DNA of 64,000 nt. Source: Cavia porcellus. Taxonomy: Eukaryota > Chordata > Mammalia > Rodentia > Caviidae. Location: positions 206,038,657-206,102,656 of the forward strand of contig NW_026947484.1 in assembly GCF_034190915.1 (NCBI RefSeq), in the 5' to 3' direction. A program made the position numbers and the translations under genes. Shown here one piece after another: positions 20,240-33,353 of the stretch. The notes beneath the pieces are model-generated. The model was given only the letters and a program-made list of their open reading frames with translations, was not told the origin of the DNA and searched no databases. The first letter of the stretch is position 1. Every line of letters starts with the position of its first letter.

Positions 20240-23200
20240 CAGAAGCACAATTTGACAGAATAGTTTTTTAAGTAGGCTTTCAGGGATCAAGAAAAAGCTG
20301 GAAGACCAGATAATAAGTCTCTGTAGAAATCTAAGTGAGAGATGATGGCTTGGACAAGGTATTAGTATTTTAAGTGGGGAGAAATCACCAGTCTTTACTA
20401 AATGATCTGCCTCTTTGCCTTTTGATCAAGAGTACTCATCTCTATCACAAACCAAGTGCCTTTGCATGTGTGTGTGTGTCTGTGTGTGTGTGTTATGTGC
20501 ACATGTGTGTATGCTATAAACATGCATGTTTTGTAAGTATCATATGTGTACGTTGGATTGCAACTATAACATTCACTTTGTCTATGCATTGGTTCTTCTG
20601 TGAGTACCACATTTTTAAAATACTGATTCTGTGCTGTGTTACTATCTAAGAGTAGCTCCTTTTCTTTTTCAACATTAAATTGGATATTTATGTTATTTTA
20701 TTCTGCCATATACAGTTTAGTGTAAATTTATTGAATTCCTCAAAAGAAAAATTTTATGTGGGATTGATTATGAATTAATTCATACAGAATTATCTTGATC
20801 TCTATGTATGACTCCCATGCATTTGTACCTTTTCCTTTATGTCATGTAATTTAAGTTTTAAAATATTTCCTATAAAAGATTTATCTGACCTTTTTTAGGC
20901 TTTGAGTATGTTATTTTCTATTTTTGATTATGGATGGATTTAAATAAATTGATTCTATTTCTAGCAATCTTGTTGAGTTGTCTCTTTTAGCAAGGTTTTA
21001 TGTTTATTAAAGGTAAGAAAAAATAGATTCTGCACAGTAAGTTTGGGCCAAGTGAAAGTAGGAAAAAGTACACTTTAAAGCATGAGAGTAGGTGCTGGGA
21101 GGCAGAACACAGTACCCCTGAGCTTGGTGGTGACTGTCTTTCTGGATCTTCTGCTCCTCAAGCTGACATCAGGTGTAGTCCATCCTGTCTACAACTGCTT
21201 AAGTTCTCCTGAGAAGCCAGTGTGCAGAGGACTGTTCTACGCATGTGTCCTCTAACTCTGAAATGTTATCCCTGCTTTCCCAGACAACCCACCACACTCT
21301 AATCTCCTGCCTCAATAATATCAACCAAAATGTATAATTCCAGGAACTTAGCAAAACCACAACCAGAAATAATAAAAATAATTTCCCAGTTACATTTATA
21401 CCAAAGCATATTCTCAAACATGGAATCTTTCTTATTGATAATTATACTAATGGAAAAATAAAAATATTAATCTTTCATTTCACATATAGACTAGAACAGT
21501 AAGTCAGAAGCGTATATGGATATGTCAATGACTTGTAAGTTTAAAATTATCATGGTTCAAGTAAGTGATGTATTTTCAATTTTTGCTCACAATATATACA
21601 CATCTTTACAGATAATACTGAACACTAATGTTACACTGATTTCCACTTTGCTCATGTACCACATACATCAATTTAACACAAGGCAGGATCCAGAATTGTA
21701 TACAAGTAATGAAATTTAGCAAGTATTTAAATATTAAAAAGAGAAGTCTGCTTTCAACTTTGTTTATTTATAAGTTTCTCACATAAAAAGGATGCAGAAA
21801 TCTGCCAATATTCAACTAATTCAGAATTATAACTTTTCAGAGTTAGAAAACACCATCTCTTTATATAGATTTACATAGAATAATTGTATGAATTTCTGTT
21901 AGTTACTTAAACAAAAGTTGAATAATTTAAGAAATTTCTACCTGAAAGCATTGTTTTTCAGCCTTATAAGATTACCAAGGAATATAATTTCTAATTGGGG
22001 ATTGTTCCATGGAAACAGTGACATGCTTACTTGTTTCCAGACCACAGATAAAAGCACACGAATCTCTTGCTGTGATATAGTAGTTTTCCAGTTAGCAATT
22101 TGAAAACTTGCAAGAAAAGGAATAAATTGTATGTCAGAAATGTCACTTGAAAAACTAAAAGCAGAATAAGTGATCAAAACTGAAGAAACAACTGCATAAA
22201 TTGTGGCATGTTTATTTGATGGAATGTTAGGCAGTTACTGGAACCTAAAACTATACAATGTAGGAAAATGTATCCATGCTGTACAGAAGAAAAACCTATA
22301 AAACTGTACAAAAACAAAGTTCTTGACTAGTTGTGTAAAACAGGTATTCTTGGCCATGTAAGAAAAAAAATAGCAGATACAAGAAGAATGAGACCATTGG
22401 AGAATCCTTTATCCTCTGAGTTTCCTGGGGTAATAATAACAGCTGCTCAACATCTCAGATATCTGCCAGGCACTGTATCAGCCAGTTTGTATATAGGCTT
22501 TTTGTCTTCACAAAAATCAGTGTCAGTGCTTTTCCAGATTCAGAGAGTATCAGGAAGTGATTCATTAGTCCTTGGATAAAGCTCAACAGGTCCTGACCCT
22601 ATAGACTCCTATGTGTCCCCTCCGTCATCTACTTCCAAGATCAATTTTTCTTTCCTTGTGATTCATGGCTTGAATTTTGGTCTGTACAAAAAATTTGCAG
22701 AGGTAACGACTTTCTTGTTTTTATGGCTGTGAGCCCCATAGTTCAGGGAGAGAAGGAGTAAAGATTGTAGTCACCATCTTGAGGGATCTTCAGAGACTCA
22801 GATATGAAAGAGCTGGTCATTGGCAGAGAGATGGCTCCTGTCTCAGTCAGCAAGGAGGACTGGAGTGTGAATCCAAAGTGATATTCCTGAGTATAATGCT
22901 ATTCAGAGAACACACTTGTCAGTACCAGTGTCTTGGATGGGGTATTCTGCTCATGTGCTCCATCTATTTGCTTGCCAGAAGTTAGTTTTCAAAGCAAGGC
23001 CCTGTCAGTAGAGCAGCATCTAGAAGTTGGTTAGAAATGCGTGTTTACAGGCCCACTAGACCCACTTACTTAGACATTGCGGGAGTACGGCAGCAGTGTG
23101 AGTTTTGCAAGGCTTTTCTAATGCTCACTGTAGCTTGACAGTCAAATGTTTACATCTTTATATCTAAGGTACTTGGAGAAGAAGCTTGAATATATTCTAA

Positions 23201-23385
23201 TATACTGCGTATACTGACATTAACATTAATGTTACATCATCTGTGTAACTGTCCCTCATCATGTTCATACAGACATTTTGCATCAGTAATAACAATAAAG
23301 GATGTGGGGTTGTCCATGATGATTAGGACAGTATGTTATTGAGGTATTCACACTTATGAGGAACAGAGTATACCTGAGAACCTAA
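20240..23385. other. Unique sequence, no gene seen
   Basis: Holds a short (TG)n run at about 20,467-20,491. Nothing else is recognisable. Confidence 0.35.
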
Positions 23386-23399
23386 ACTGTTTGCATTCA

Positions 23400-23555
23400 G
23401 GTCGCTTGTGAGCTAAGTGACACTGGAAAGTTACTCTGTGATCTGTGTCCTTATTTGCAGAATACAGATAATAAGAATACCTTCCAATATGTTTTGAGGA
23501 ACAAACCACTGAGGACCTTGTTTAACTACATTTAAATGCCTATTAAATGAAAATA
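23400..23555 (+). mobile_element. MIR-like fragment
   Basis: 'gtgacactggaaagttactctgtgatctgtgtccttatttgcagaatacagataataagaatacct' follows the MIR core-to-3' order. Confidence 0.55.
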
Positions 23556-23559
23556 ACAA

Positions 23560-24680
23560 TTTAGAAGTCCCATTAGGTCACAGGAATAGTTTTAAAAAAA
23601 TTTATTGAGCCCCTGGAGTTCTGAGTGAGCTTGGGAGGCCCCTGCTGGAGATCCCCAGAAGTATCTCTGTGCCTTCTACTCTGTCACCTTCACCTTCGGG
23701 ATTGCTGTTAGCCCCAAGAGCTGGGTCTGCCTAAAGCCAGTGTTTCCTGCAGGTCTTCATAAATGCCCTGAGGGTATCTGTCCACTTGTGTCAGTTCCAT
23801 GGGGGTTTAAAGTCGTAGATGTCTGGGAAGATGCTTTCTGGGTTTTATATAAATCAACACAGTTATATGTCTCTACAATAGGAAAATTCAAGAGGATGCT
23901 CTCAACCCTGCTTTTCTTAGGAATATTTTTAAAAGACCTCTGCCTATGGGAGTGCCCTGACTAATTTTGTGTGACAGTGATGCTGGTACTCTTGCCATCT
24001 GTGTCTATTCAGAAAAAATGCCATGCCACCAGGTCCCATGTAGATAATATTTAGGGCTTGAATTTTATGACCTTCCAATGCAGAAGTTTCTTTAATTTGT
24101 TCTGCTTCCCTTTATGTCTGTGGGTACACTTTTAATATCTTGGCAGATGGTGTATAAACACTCAGGAATGTTATACTCACAGTTTGCTGCGTGTCCTGGT
24201 CAGGCATTTCTTTAGTGTACATTTTTTTCTTTCTGATAATAATATAACTGCAGGATTTTTGTTCACCTTATTGTAGGAATGTGAGTCTATCTTACCTGTG
24301 TTTGTTTAAGTAGTCATTTCTAGTTCTTATTTTTTCACGGCTTGACATTTTTTTCTTTCAACAAAATATTGCAATATTTTCAATAATTATTTCATTTAGG
24401 AAAAACAAACATTTAAGTTGTGAATAAAAATAGTAAAATTAGTCAAATTACACTCTAGGTCTTTTGGTGATGATGTGTTCTGAATAACGAAACACAGGAA
24501 TTTTGTAATACAGAATAAAGCTGTGTGGCTCTAGTTGAGGTATTTTGGATATGAAAATTCCACTTGGGACCTAGGCCCAAAATAGCCATCTACTGGTTGA
24601 AAAAGTTAGCATTTCTAATGTTTATTGTTTTAACAGATGTTAAGAACGCTATCTAATTCCTACATTTATTGTCAGTCCTT
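23560..24680. other. Unique sequence, no gene identified
   Basis: The 23,600-23,960 stretch is less AT-rich than its surroundings and could be an old retrocopy or transposon. I cannot match it to a known family. Confidence 0.3.
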
Positions 24681-24681
24681 T

Positions 24682-24802
24682 AAAAGACAAATATTTATAG
24701 AACTGGGGTGTATTGCAGTATTACAATTTGCCTAGCATGTTCCCCAGGACTGCAAAAAAAAAAAAAAAGTAGAAACAAAACATTCAAAAGACAAATATTT
24801 AT
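24682..24802 (+). mobile_element. ID-like SINE with 17-bp target duplication
   Basis: An ID body with poly-A15 tail (24,699-24,785) is bracketed by perfect copies of AAAAGACAAATATTTAT at 24,682-24,698 and 24,786-24,802. This is the mark of L1-machinery retroposition. Confidence 0.9.
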
Positions 24803-24803
24803 T

Positions 24804-25079
24804 GAATGTTCAATCTTTATCCAGTACTATGTTTGTTCTAGTGAAGGACACAGGCCATTTGAGACATGGTTTCTATTCTAAGGAAGCTTTAAAAATTCGG
24901 AAGGATAGAATATAAGAAGGATAGAATATAGAATTCAGAAATTTCATGTCAAATGGTGATTGTGAAAACATATTTTCCTGCCTTTGGTTTTCTTGGTGAG
25001 AAATCCCACTGAGCACATTGCAGGCTTCTTCCCTTGTTATTCACTCTGTTTTCATTGATAGGGAGAGTGACTTATGTAC
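24804..25079. other. Unique sequence
   Basis: Contains a small direct duplication (AGAAGGATAGAATATA, near 24,898-24,932). No gene. Confidence 0.4.
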
Positions 25080-25094
25080 AGATACAACACTCAC

Positions 25095-25242
25095 CCTCCT
25101 TCTTCCTCCTGGGAGCTGGCTTGTCCACACAGAGTGTAGGCTCTGAATGATGCTTCTCTTCCACATTGCGTGTCTCATCTGGTCGTACATCCACCTTTCA
25201 TTCTGGTCCAGGGATTCCTGAGGTTGAAGGCCAGTCCGCCTA
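25095..25242 (-). other. Candidate isolated exon-like open segment
   Basis: On the minus strand an open frame runs without stops from about 25,242 to 25,095. On its 3' side is AGGGTGAGTG, a near-consensus splice donor. On its 5' side is ATCTTAGG, a possible acceptor with only a modest pyrimidine tract. The peptide has normal composition (for example ERWMYDQMRHAMWKR), is not low-complexity and is not part of a repeat I recognise. I cannot name a family. It could equally be chance: the frame is short and nothing nearby looks like a partner exon. Confidence 0.2.
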
Positions 25243-25244
25243 AG

Positions 25245-28200
25245 ATACATTAAGGGTTGGTCTTTGCAACTCTACTTGGCAGTAAAGTCAATATTTTGAG
25301 CTTCATATTTATTTTTTGTTTTGATGCTCAGATACTGGGTTAGAAAGAGATTTGAAAAGTACATGATACTGAAGTTAACATCCATGGGGAGTCCAAGTGG
25401 GCTATGTAGTGGTTGGAGAACACTTTGTGAAGATTCACTTTTGTTGGATCTGAAGAATAAAGAAAGAAAGAAAGACTTTTTTCAGACTTGTTGCAGTCTC
25501 TTTTAGTTTTTCATAAATCTCACTAAGGAAAAGAAATTAAAAGAATAGTAGGTATCTTAAGCTGCTAGTCAACTCACCCTACTCCTTTGATAGATAGGGA
25601 GGGGAAGGTTGTAAGTCTGCTGTAGAACCCTGTGCCTTCATTTTTTGCTGATGGTAACTGTCAGATAGCAAAGCTGCAGCTCTTTCCACTCTTTGAGGTT
25701 GTGAGCAAACCAACCATGTGCCCTGAGTCTACTCTAGTCAGTGGCCAGAGGGTGGGATGGAGTGGGTAGTCTTGTAAGCTAGTGAAAGCTCAGAATGTTT
25801 CTTTTTACCAAAAGTGTATTATTAATCAGCCAGGAGCTCTATAAAACTGTGTGAGTTTGAATACAAACAACTAGAAAATGTCTATTATCTTCAGATTAGC
25901 GCTACTGCTGTGTTTTCAAATGGACCTCAAGTCAGCATTCACACATTGCAAAGGATGAAAACCTGTCAAATTTTATTTGAAATCTGAGTTGATTGTAAAA
26001 AGGATAGGTTTTTCAGTAAATGTGATAAAATGATCAAGAGGGATTCAGGACAATGTGTTACACAGTGTGGTGTTTAATAACCAGCCCTTGGGTTCAGATT
26101 AGATTAAGGATTCCTTAGGATGTCAGGAGCATTTCTAGATCTTTCTCTTTTCTCTTTCTTTCTCTGTATTTTATATAATTCCAAATCTACACCTAAATCA
26201 CCAAATGTCAGAAAAAGAAAGTTGGAGGCCCTCTGTGTTTATTTTGCTTTATTTGTTCTGGACTTAGAGTTAAAACCTTCCAGTAGATGAACTGTATCAA
26301 GTGCTTTTCATTTCATGTTGTGAAATGTGTTGTTATGCACAGTATATTCATGTTGAAAAATAAAATGCATAAACCTAAATTAATATACATAGTATGGCTC
26401 CCTCAGACAGGACCTTTGAAACATCCAGCCATGAAATATTGCGTGTATTTGTTGTTAACTAGAAAATTATTTTAGCAAGCAACTCTTCTTGTAGCATGGA
26501 GTAGGCACTGGAAGTGGTGAGTCTGCTGGGCTATGTGCTTGATATCACACACATTTAACTCAGATGCCATCTGTCTCATGCTTTGCCAGAAGCTACCTGT
26601 GTTTAAAAGGCCAGAAAGGTCTAGACAGCAGGAGGCTTAGGGAAATAATGTGGAAACAAAATATAGCAGTGTTTTTGTTATCTTTCCTCCAGACACTCTA
26701 TATGGAATGTTCAGTTCTTTCTCAGGGTTCATGCTGTGAGGATACTTTCATAATGATATTTTAAAAAGATAAAACCAACTTCCTGTGGTGGACACAGTCA
26801 TAAACTGGTATCCAGAAACACAGTCATATTTCAGGTATTTGCTAGAGCTCCAGATGAAGAAGTGAACTGCTGGGCAAAAAGCTTTCAATACAGTAGAAAT
26901 TGTTCACCGAACTTCAGTCCCTCTATAACAGGGGGCATCAGAGAACTAAAACTGTTGTTAAGGGTGTTCAGAAAACCACTTATCAGGCTCCATGTCCACT
27001 GATGTCTCTGTGTTTTGGCATCAGCACTGACATCTGCCTGTTCCTGCATTTGGAAGTCCGATTTAGAAATTGTGGCTGTTCTATGAATGGTGGACCAAAA
27101 AGATTTTAACTACATACATGCAGGAAATGGAAATAGTCTAGGTGAATATAAATGTCATAGTAAGTATGTTACATTTTTCTTTTAGTCTTAAATGTTAAAT
27201 TTTAAGTCATACAGTATAATCAGAAAAAAAAAAAAAAAAAAAAAAAACAACAACAAAGCAGTGAGTCTAAATGATAATTGACCAGCAATTCTAAAAGATA
27301 AATTACAGACTAGGTACTTTATTACTTGTTTGGGTGACACTAAGGCCTGATTCCTGATTTCTAAAATGAGTTAACTGCAGATCTAATGACTTACCACATG
27401 GAACTCACCAAACCTGGCATTTGTTCCTCCTTCCTTTTGTATTCCTCTTCAGGCCCATCCTGGAGACAATGGAAAGGGCTGTCTTTAGACTCCAAATTTT
27501 CCTTTTGATGATAACAAGAGAGTAAATAGAATCTCATGAGTCCTCAAAAGACAAACATATGGGGTTGGAGTCCCAGGATGCAGGAGGGCAGAATGAATAG
27601 GAACAAATATAGGAGCCTAAGAAAGGGTGGAGACAGCAGTGTTGGAAAGCACTCCCCCATCTTTGTTCTAAAGCCTTCCAGCCCTATTTAAACGCAAGCC
27701 TATTAAAATGACAACTGTAGCTGGAGTCAACCTCAAGTTACAGTTAGTGTGGGGGCACTCAGGAGATGCTGACTGACTTACTCAAAATGTTGTTTTGGGG
27801 AGGGCTGGGCCAATCTAAGTTGTAATTTATTTCCTTAAAAAAAGATTCAACCTCATTAGAGCATACCCTGGAAAATCAACAAAATTTTAACTGCTTCAAT
27901 ATATCAAAGTCAGCATTGGTTGCTGATGTTCTTCCAGTGGCACCTTTGGTTTGTTTTGCAATTCAGAATTGGGTTTCCCTGCTGTGGTAGCTGCCTTTGG
28001 CTTTGGTTATACTGCAGCAAATTCAAATAAACATTTATGAGGATAAGTAATCATATTTTATGCAAACAAATTATTTTTCCTTAAAAAGTCACTTTTTAAA
28101 AATGCATGCTATTTCTTTTTCTCAGTCAGCACATGGAGCTAATAAAATTTATTGTACCATCAAAATTCCTTTCATGCTTGCTTATTGTCTCATTTATGTT

Positions 28201-28740
28201 AAAATTACAAGGTTAGTCCCTATTTTGTTCTCCCCCAACTGATTTTAATATGTTTACTTGTATAAGAAACAATGATTATTTCATTTATCTCATAATTATG
28301 ACAAAACTTAGAGGTAACTATTCCTGATAGAGGACAGGGTATATATATATATCTCCCAAAATCTAAGGTTCATATGAATAATCAGCCATTAACATTAGAG
28401 TTGTTGTGCATTCTCAACTGAATTTATAATGCAATGATTTTCTACCTGTTTCAGGGCTTGATTTTGCTTCTTTATCAACAAATGTGTGGGTTTTTACTGT
28501 GGAATGTAGGATAGTATTCTTTGGACCTTCTCTCCTGCCAGTGAAGGAAATAATCCTAGTCTCAGATGGATTTACTTGAACGTGTATATTTGAATGTAAG
28601 AGGGGCCTCTATAGAAGAATGAGAAAGGCTTTTTCCCAGTGCTGAAGTGGTGGAGGAGGAGAATTAGGGTAAATGGCATTAGTCATTTTAGGATGGAACC
28701 TTTTTACAAGATTCTGCTAGGAGAGACCCTGGGTAGAAAA
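25245..28740. other. Unique sequence, no gene seen
   Basis: Includes a poly-A run at about 27,222-27,247 followed by CAACAACAA, probably a SINE or retrocopy tail whose body I cannot identify. No other recognisable element. Confidence 0.35.
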
Positions 28741-28744
28741 TCAA

Positions 28745-28922
28745 CATTTACTTTTTATTTATTTTTTATGACGCCGTAAATAGAACCAAGGTCCTTTCTT
28801 ATGTTCTATATGTCCAGCATTTTGAGACATGGTCTTGCCCAGGCTGCTTTCAAACTTTCTATCCTCCTGCTCAGTTCCACAAGCCTCTGAGATTATATAT
28901 ATGCACCACCATACCTGGCTGA
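28745..28922 (-). mobile_element. B1/ID composite SINE, antisense
   Basis: A T-rich start and an inverted ID-like half ('aatagaaccaaggtcc-tt') run directly into an inverted B1 half ('gagacatggtcttgcccaggctgctttcaaact' then 'gcaccaccatacctggct'). The order is that of a B1-ID dimer. Confidence 0.65.
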
Positions 28923-29339
28923 CAGTAGCATTTATTAGTGTCCTTATTGAGTGGCCCACTGTATGCTACATAAAACAGTCATTAGGATCTTGCAATCTGC
29001 TGAAGGGAAACATCCCAAACCATCTGAGTACCCAGACCAAACAAAATTCTGCAGAAGATGTGTGTCCAAACATACTCTCCTGTAAGAAACGCTCTAAAGC
29101 CCATCTACATTTGTCTCACATCCCATGCTGTCTAGTTACTTCCTGGCAATGTAACCTTGGCCTCTGCATTTTCTGGAAGGTTCTAAAGATAATGGCATTT
29201 GACTGAACAAAGCCAGAACGAGCACCTCCCAGTCATCCCCCAAAGCTTGAGATGGAGGTGACGATATGGGAATACAAAACAAATATAGACTTGTTTTGAG
29301 TTACAGGTTTCAGTTCTAGTCTGTGTGTTTCACTTCCTA

Positions 29340-29470
29340 ATTTAGGGGAGAGCTGTTGATTGGCTGAAAGGTGCACCATGTGTAAGGTGCTGGATTCATT
29401 TCTGTAAACCCCACAGTTTTTGGTGTTGGTACCATGTGAGCACCACTTCTCTTGTGTAGTTTCTAGCCAC
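29340..29470 (+). repeat. 130-bp module, copy 1
   Basis: It starts near GGGGAGAGCTGTTGATTGGC and ends near CTTGTGTAGTTTCTA. A second copy lies in the same orientation at 31,088-31,218 with roughly 94% identity by eye. Confidence 0.9.
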
Positions 29471-29574
29471 AGCCCACTAAGATTCCTTTATTTCTCTATA
29501 AGTTCTGAAAGGATTTTGTCCTTGACAGGACACCACAGCAGTGAGAGGCAGGACCAAGGGACATTTACCTTGAG

Positions 29575-29815
29575 GGCATTTTCTCCACCCCTAGGCAATT
29601 TACCTGTGGCGTGAAATGAGTTCCGATCAGCTGCTTGTGCAGCAGTAATGCCCCTTTAGGCACCATCTCAGACCAAAGCTATATGTATGCCCCCCACACC
29701 ATGTGTCGGGCAGAGAAAGCCAGACCCCAGCAGTCATAGAGTTTCTTTTCACATCCTTAAAATAAAGGTCACTTTACTTTACATTCTGTCTTCTAACTGC
29801 ACTGAAAATTCCATC
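29575..29815 (+). mobile_element. Diverged solo LTR of the ERV-C family
   Basis: It shares with the ERV-C LTRs the order CCCCTAG-AATTTACC, TGGC(A/G)TGAAATGA, TAATGCCCC-TTAGGCACCA, TATATGTATGCCCC-CACACCA, AGAGAAAGCCAGAC and a poly(A) signal AATAAAGG. It is much more diverged than the two copies at 47.7 and 51.7 kb are from each other. Confidence 0.8.
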
Positions 29816-29839
29816 ACATTCCTTTCTGGTATAGCAAAA

Positions 29840-30287
29840 AAGTTCCTCCAAAGGTCCATGTATTAAAAGTTTGTTTCCAAAGTGGTGCTTTAGGAGGTGG
29901 TGGAAACTTTAAGGTATGCAGCATACTAGGAAGACTAGGTCACTGGGGTGTGTCCTCAAAGGAGACCATGGACCCTTGTTCTTATTTTCTCATGTCCTGG
30001 TCATGAGGGGAGAAGTTTTTTCTGCCACATGGTCCCCTCATGACATCCTACCTTATCACAGGCTCAAAGCAACAAGATCAATCAATCACAGAACTTCTGA
30101 TAGAGCCAAATCTCTCTCTCTCCCCGTCTCTCTGTCCCTCTCTCTCTCTCTTTCTCTGGTTTTCTGGTATTAGCATTGATAGAGCTAGTGCTTTAACACT
30201 AACTTACAAATCCAAGCTCTACCCTTTCTCTTTAAAGGTTCACTATGTCAGGTATTTGTCATAGTGATGGAAAGGGGACTAGCATGT
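29840..30287 (+). mobile_element. MaLR-like solo LTR
   Basis: 'ggtccatgtattaaaagtttgtttcc', then 'aggtcactggggtgtgtcctcaaaggagacc', a (TC)n-rich middle at 30,108-30,160, and the ending 'tcaggtatttgtcatagtgatggaaa' reproduce the plan of a mammalian MaLR LTR. The element at 59,545-59,930 is the same type inverted. Confidence 0.65.
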
Positions 30288-30289
30288 TT

Positions 30290-30415
30290 CCTCACTTACA
30301 AAATAAGATCAACAGTGCCTATTTCTTGGGATTATTGTGAGTATTGAAGAGAACACATATAAAATATATATCACAGCACTTGGAATAAAATAGGTACTCC
30401 AAAAACAGTAGCTTT
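30290..30415 (+). mobile_element. MIR-like fragment
   Basis: 'cctcacttacaaaataagatcaacagtgcctatttcttgggattattgtgagtattgaagagaa' follows the MIR 3' half. Confidence 0.6.
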
Positions 30416-30419
30416 ATTA

Positions 30420-31087
30420 TTTTTATTATGGTGATTTCCCTTAATAGTAACTTAAACATAAAACAGTTAAACTGATTTGCATGTACTGCTTAGGTACGCA
30501 GTTCACTCTAGTTATTTAAATTCCTTTTTTATTATATATTCAGCTTGAAGTATAACTCATGTCATGAATATTACTTCCAGTATTTAAATGAGAAACACTC
30601 AGAAAGTTATTGTCAGCAATGCATAACATTTATAATATTTTTGACTTAATGTCTTAAAAAAATAACCAGTTACATTTATAAATATCCAAGTGTAATATTT
30701 TCCTTTCTACTAAAAGGAAATATTTTTCATTCATTGCAGTTCTACCTCTGAAAATAAACACGATGGCATAAACATACCAGTAAGGCTATCTTGAGCTTAA
30801 AAATCAGTAATAATGAATTTAAATTCAGGGAAAGATAATAAATTCACACATCTCTATTTCAGAAGATGCATATATAAACAGTGGGAAAAGATTTTGGAAA
30901 GTAGCGTAAATGTGGTGCTGTCCCAAATTCTGGCTAAAATTCATGTTATTCCTATCACTACTATCAGCAGCAGCATCAAATTTACCTAGGTTAATGCATC
31001 ATAATTTGTTTTTGACCTGCAAAGAAATGAGATTTTACTCTGCAAAAATCTTAGGGGATCTTCAAATTCACAAGTAGATTTCCTAAC
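30420..31087. other. AT-rich unique sequence
   Basis: No gene or named repeat seen. Confidence 0.35.
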
Positions 31088-31218
31088 TCAGGGGAGAGCT
31101 GTTGATTGGCTGAAAGGTGCACCACGTGTAAGGTGCTGGATTCATTTCTGTAAACCCCACAGTTTTTGGAGCTGGTGCCATGTGAGCACTACTTCTCTTG
31201 TGTAGTTTCTACCCACTG
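31088..31218 (+). repeat. 130-bp module, copy 2
   Basis: Direct repeat of 29,340-29,470. Similarity stops sharply at both ends. Confidence 0.9.
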
Positions 31219-31219
31219 C

Positions 31220-33316
31220 CTCCCTGTTGATTGTTTTCCCTAACTGCTCTTCTTTTCTATTCCCTGTGGACACTGATGCCCTAGAACGGTCCTAGCTGTT
31301 TCCACAGTCCCATTCATTATTCTTCATTTTGCCTCACTGCATTCTGCCACCTTGTACTTCTAAGTACTTCTTGGGTCATTGGCTTCATATCAGCCCTGGT
31401 GGTCATCATAGTAACATTCGGAGTTGCCTATCATCTGGGCCTTGGCTTGCTACAATTTTGGCTGTATTTCAACAAATCTGCTTACCTGAAAGGAACTCTT
31501 TGAAATAAGCTGGTCACTATATGAGTCGATGTCCTATTTTGTGCCTCACCACAGTTCAGTAAGGCCAAGATGTTTGTGAAAACCCTCAGAGGAGAGCCTG
31601 TTCTGTCTGCCTCTGTCTGACTCTCCCTCCTTGCCCTCTCTTCCTTCCTCTTTCCCGGTCTTGAATTACTCCTTTGACACAGGAGCCTGTTCCATGAGCC
31701 AGATGATATCTCTAGTGGGACTATTTGTGTGTGAAGGTATAAGATTTAAATAAGGTCTCTCTATTTACAAGGGAAATAAAATTTTGTCATTTTAAGTGCT
31801 GATTGCTTTTAGAGTGTGTTTGAGCTATAGTATGAGATTCATTAGTGCATCTTGAAATCAATGTAGTAAAACAGTGCAGCCAATAAGGATACTTTTTTTA
31901 AAAAAACCAAAATAGAGTTACAATATTTTGGTAAGAGTAACATATCTCTACTAATGTACTATTGTGGTTATGTATGTGTAGATTTTGGGTTGTAATGTAA
32001 ATGTGTTTGTTACTGAAACTTTCAACCAGGAAGTTTGAAAGTTACCATTCTAGGAGAATTAGAGCAGAATTCTACTGAGAAAATACATTTCCTTTTGTCT
32101 AAGAACTTTAAGTGCCTCCTTGGGGTGATTTCCCTGCTTAGTCCTCCATCTAGTTCCAAATCCAACTGCTACAGGGTCTGCTTAGGGCAGGACACACAAA
32201 ACAAAAAATGATTTGCATAATGAAGTTGCCAGCATCACTAGTCCATCCCATCCCTTCCTGAGACTTCAAGACAATAAACACATCCTTGAGCGATACCATA
32301 TGGTATAGCTCATATGAACAAAAAAATTGCCTAGCTGGTTGTTCAATACATAATGACATATATTTTAAGTTCTAAGTCCCCTCGTTGAGGGGAAGGAGAA
32401 TTCATACCTTCTTCACTAATTGAGACAAAGTCCACAATTTCTCTTGTGAATTTCATTTGTCACCTTTCTTTGCAAATTTGGAAGGTGGGTATCTGATTTA
32501 AAATGTCCTAGTATACTTTGAGAAACACAGCGAGGAATCTTTGTGGTGGATGCCACAGATTACCTCTATAAATTCAGATGACATTGTGTGGATATGGAGC
32601 TGTGTGCTAAAAACACCAAGTTCTGCGGATGGTCTGAAAGAGACAATTTCCACAAGCAGCCTTGTGGGCTGAAGAATAGCATTGCAAGGGTAGGTTTGTG
32701 TGTCTGAATTCCATTAAGCTCCATTTGAAAGATGGCCAAATGGGCTTCAAAGAAAATCTTAGAAATATAATGAATTACTGCACAGCAGTCACTCAAAACC
32801 ATATCACAGAGAAATCATTTATAAAGTTGGTGAATTATACAGCACAACAAGAAGCTGACTTTAGTTCCAGTGCCATATGGTTTTAGGTTTTACTTTTATG
32901 ACTTTGGAGGATGGCTTGGAGTGGTTTTGGGCTTTTTGCATTGAGAAGATCATAAAAGCATGATGTTATTTTATTAGGCGAATAGAAATCTCAGTGAAAT
33001 ATAGACCTGGGACAGAAAGTGAAGATAAAGAGAGGTATAGCAAATGTGACTTTTATTATTGTGTAGTCAGTGAGAACTGTGAAATGTTTATGACTTATTA
33101 TTTTTTGTGCTTCCTGAGGCACTGGGTAACTTCAAATGCCAGGCACTGTTCTGGGGATGTAACATTCAGGAGAATTTTATTTTAAGTTGGCATGAAATGC
33201 ATAAATCTGAGTCAAGAAACCTGCTAGGTCACTGATTGAGTTGAGTGATGATCTTTCTAATAGCAGCGAGTATGTTTAAGCTCTTGTAGTGTGTCAGATA
33301 CCGGGCTAAGGATATT
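31220..33316. other. Unique sequence, no gene seen
   Basis: Nothing recognisable beyond short featureless open frames. Confidence 0.35.
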
Positions 33317-33353
33317 CATATATGATATCATATATAATATGATATCATATATG
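33317..33353. repeat. Perfect AT-rich inverted repeat (17-bp arms, 3-bp spacer)
   Basis: CATATATGATATCATAT, spacer ATA, then its exact reverse complement. It could extrude as a cruciform. It may be the centre of a small palindromic DNA transposon or simple-sequence growth. Confidence 0.9.
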
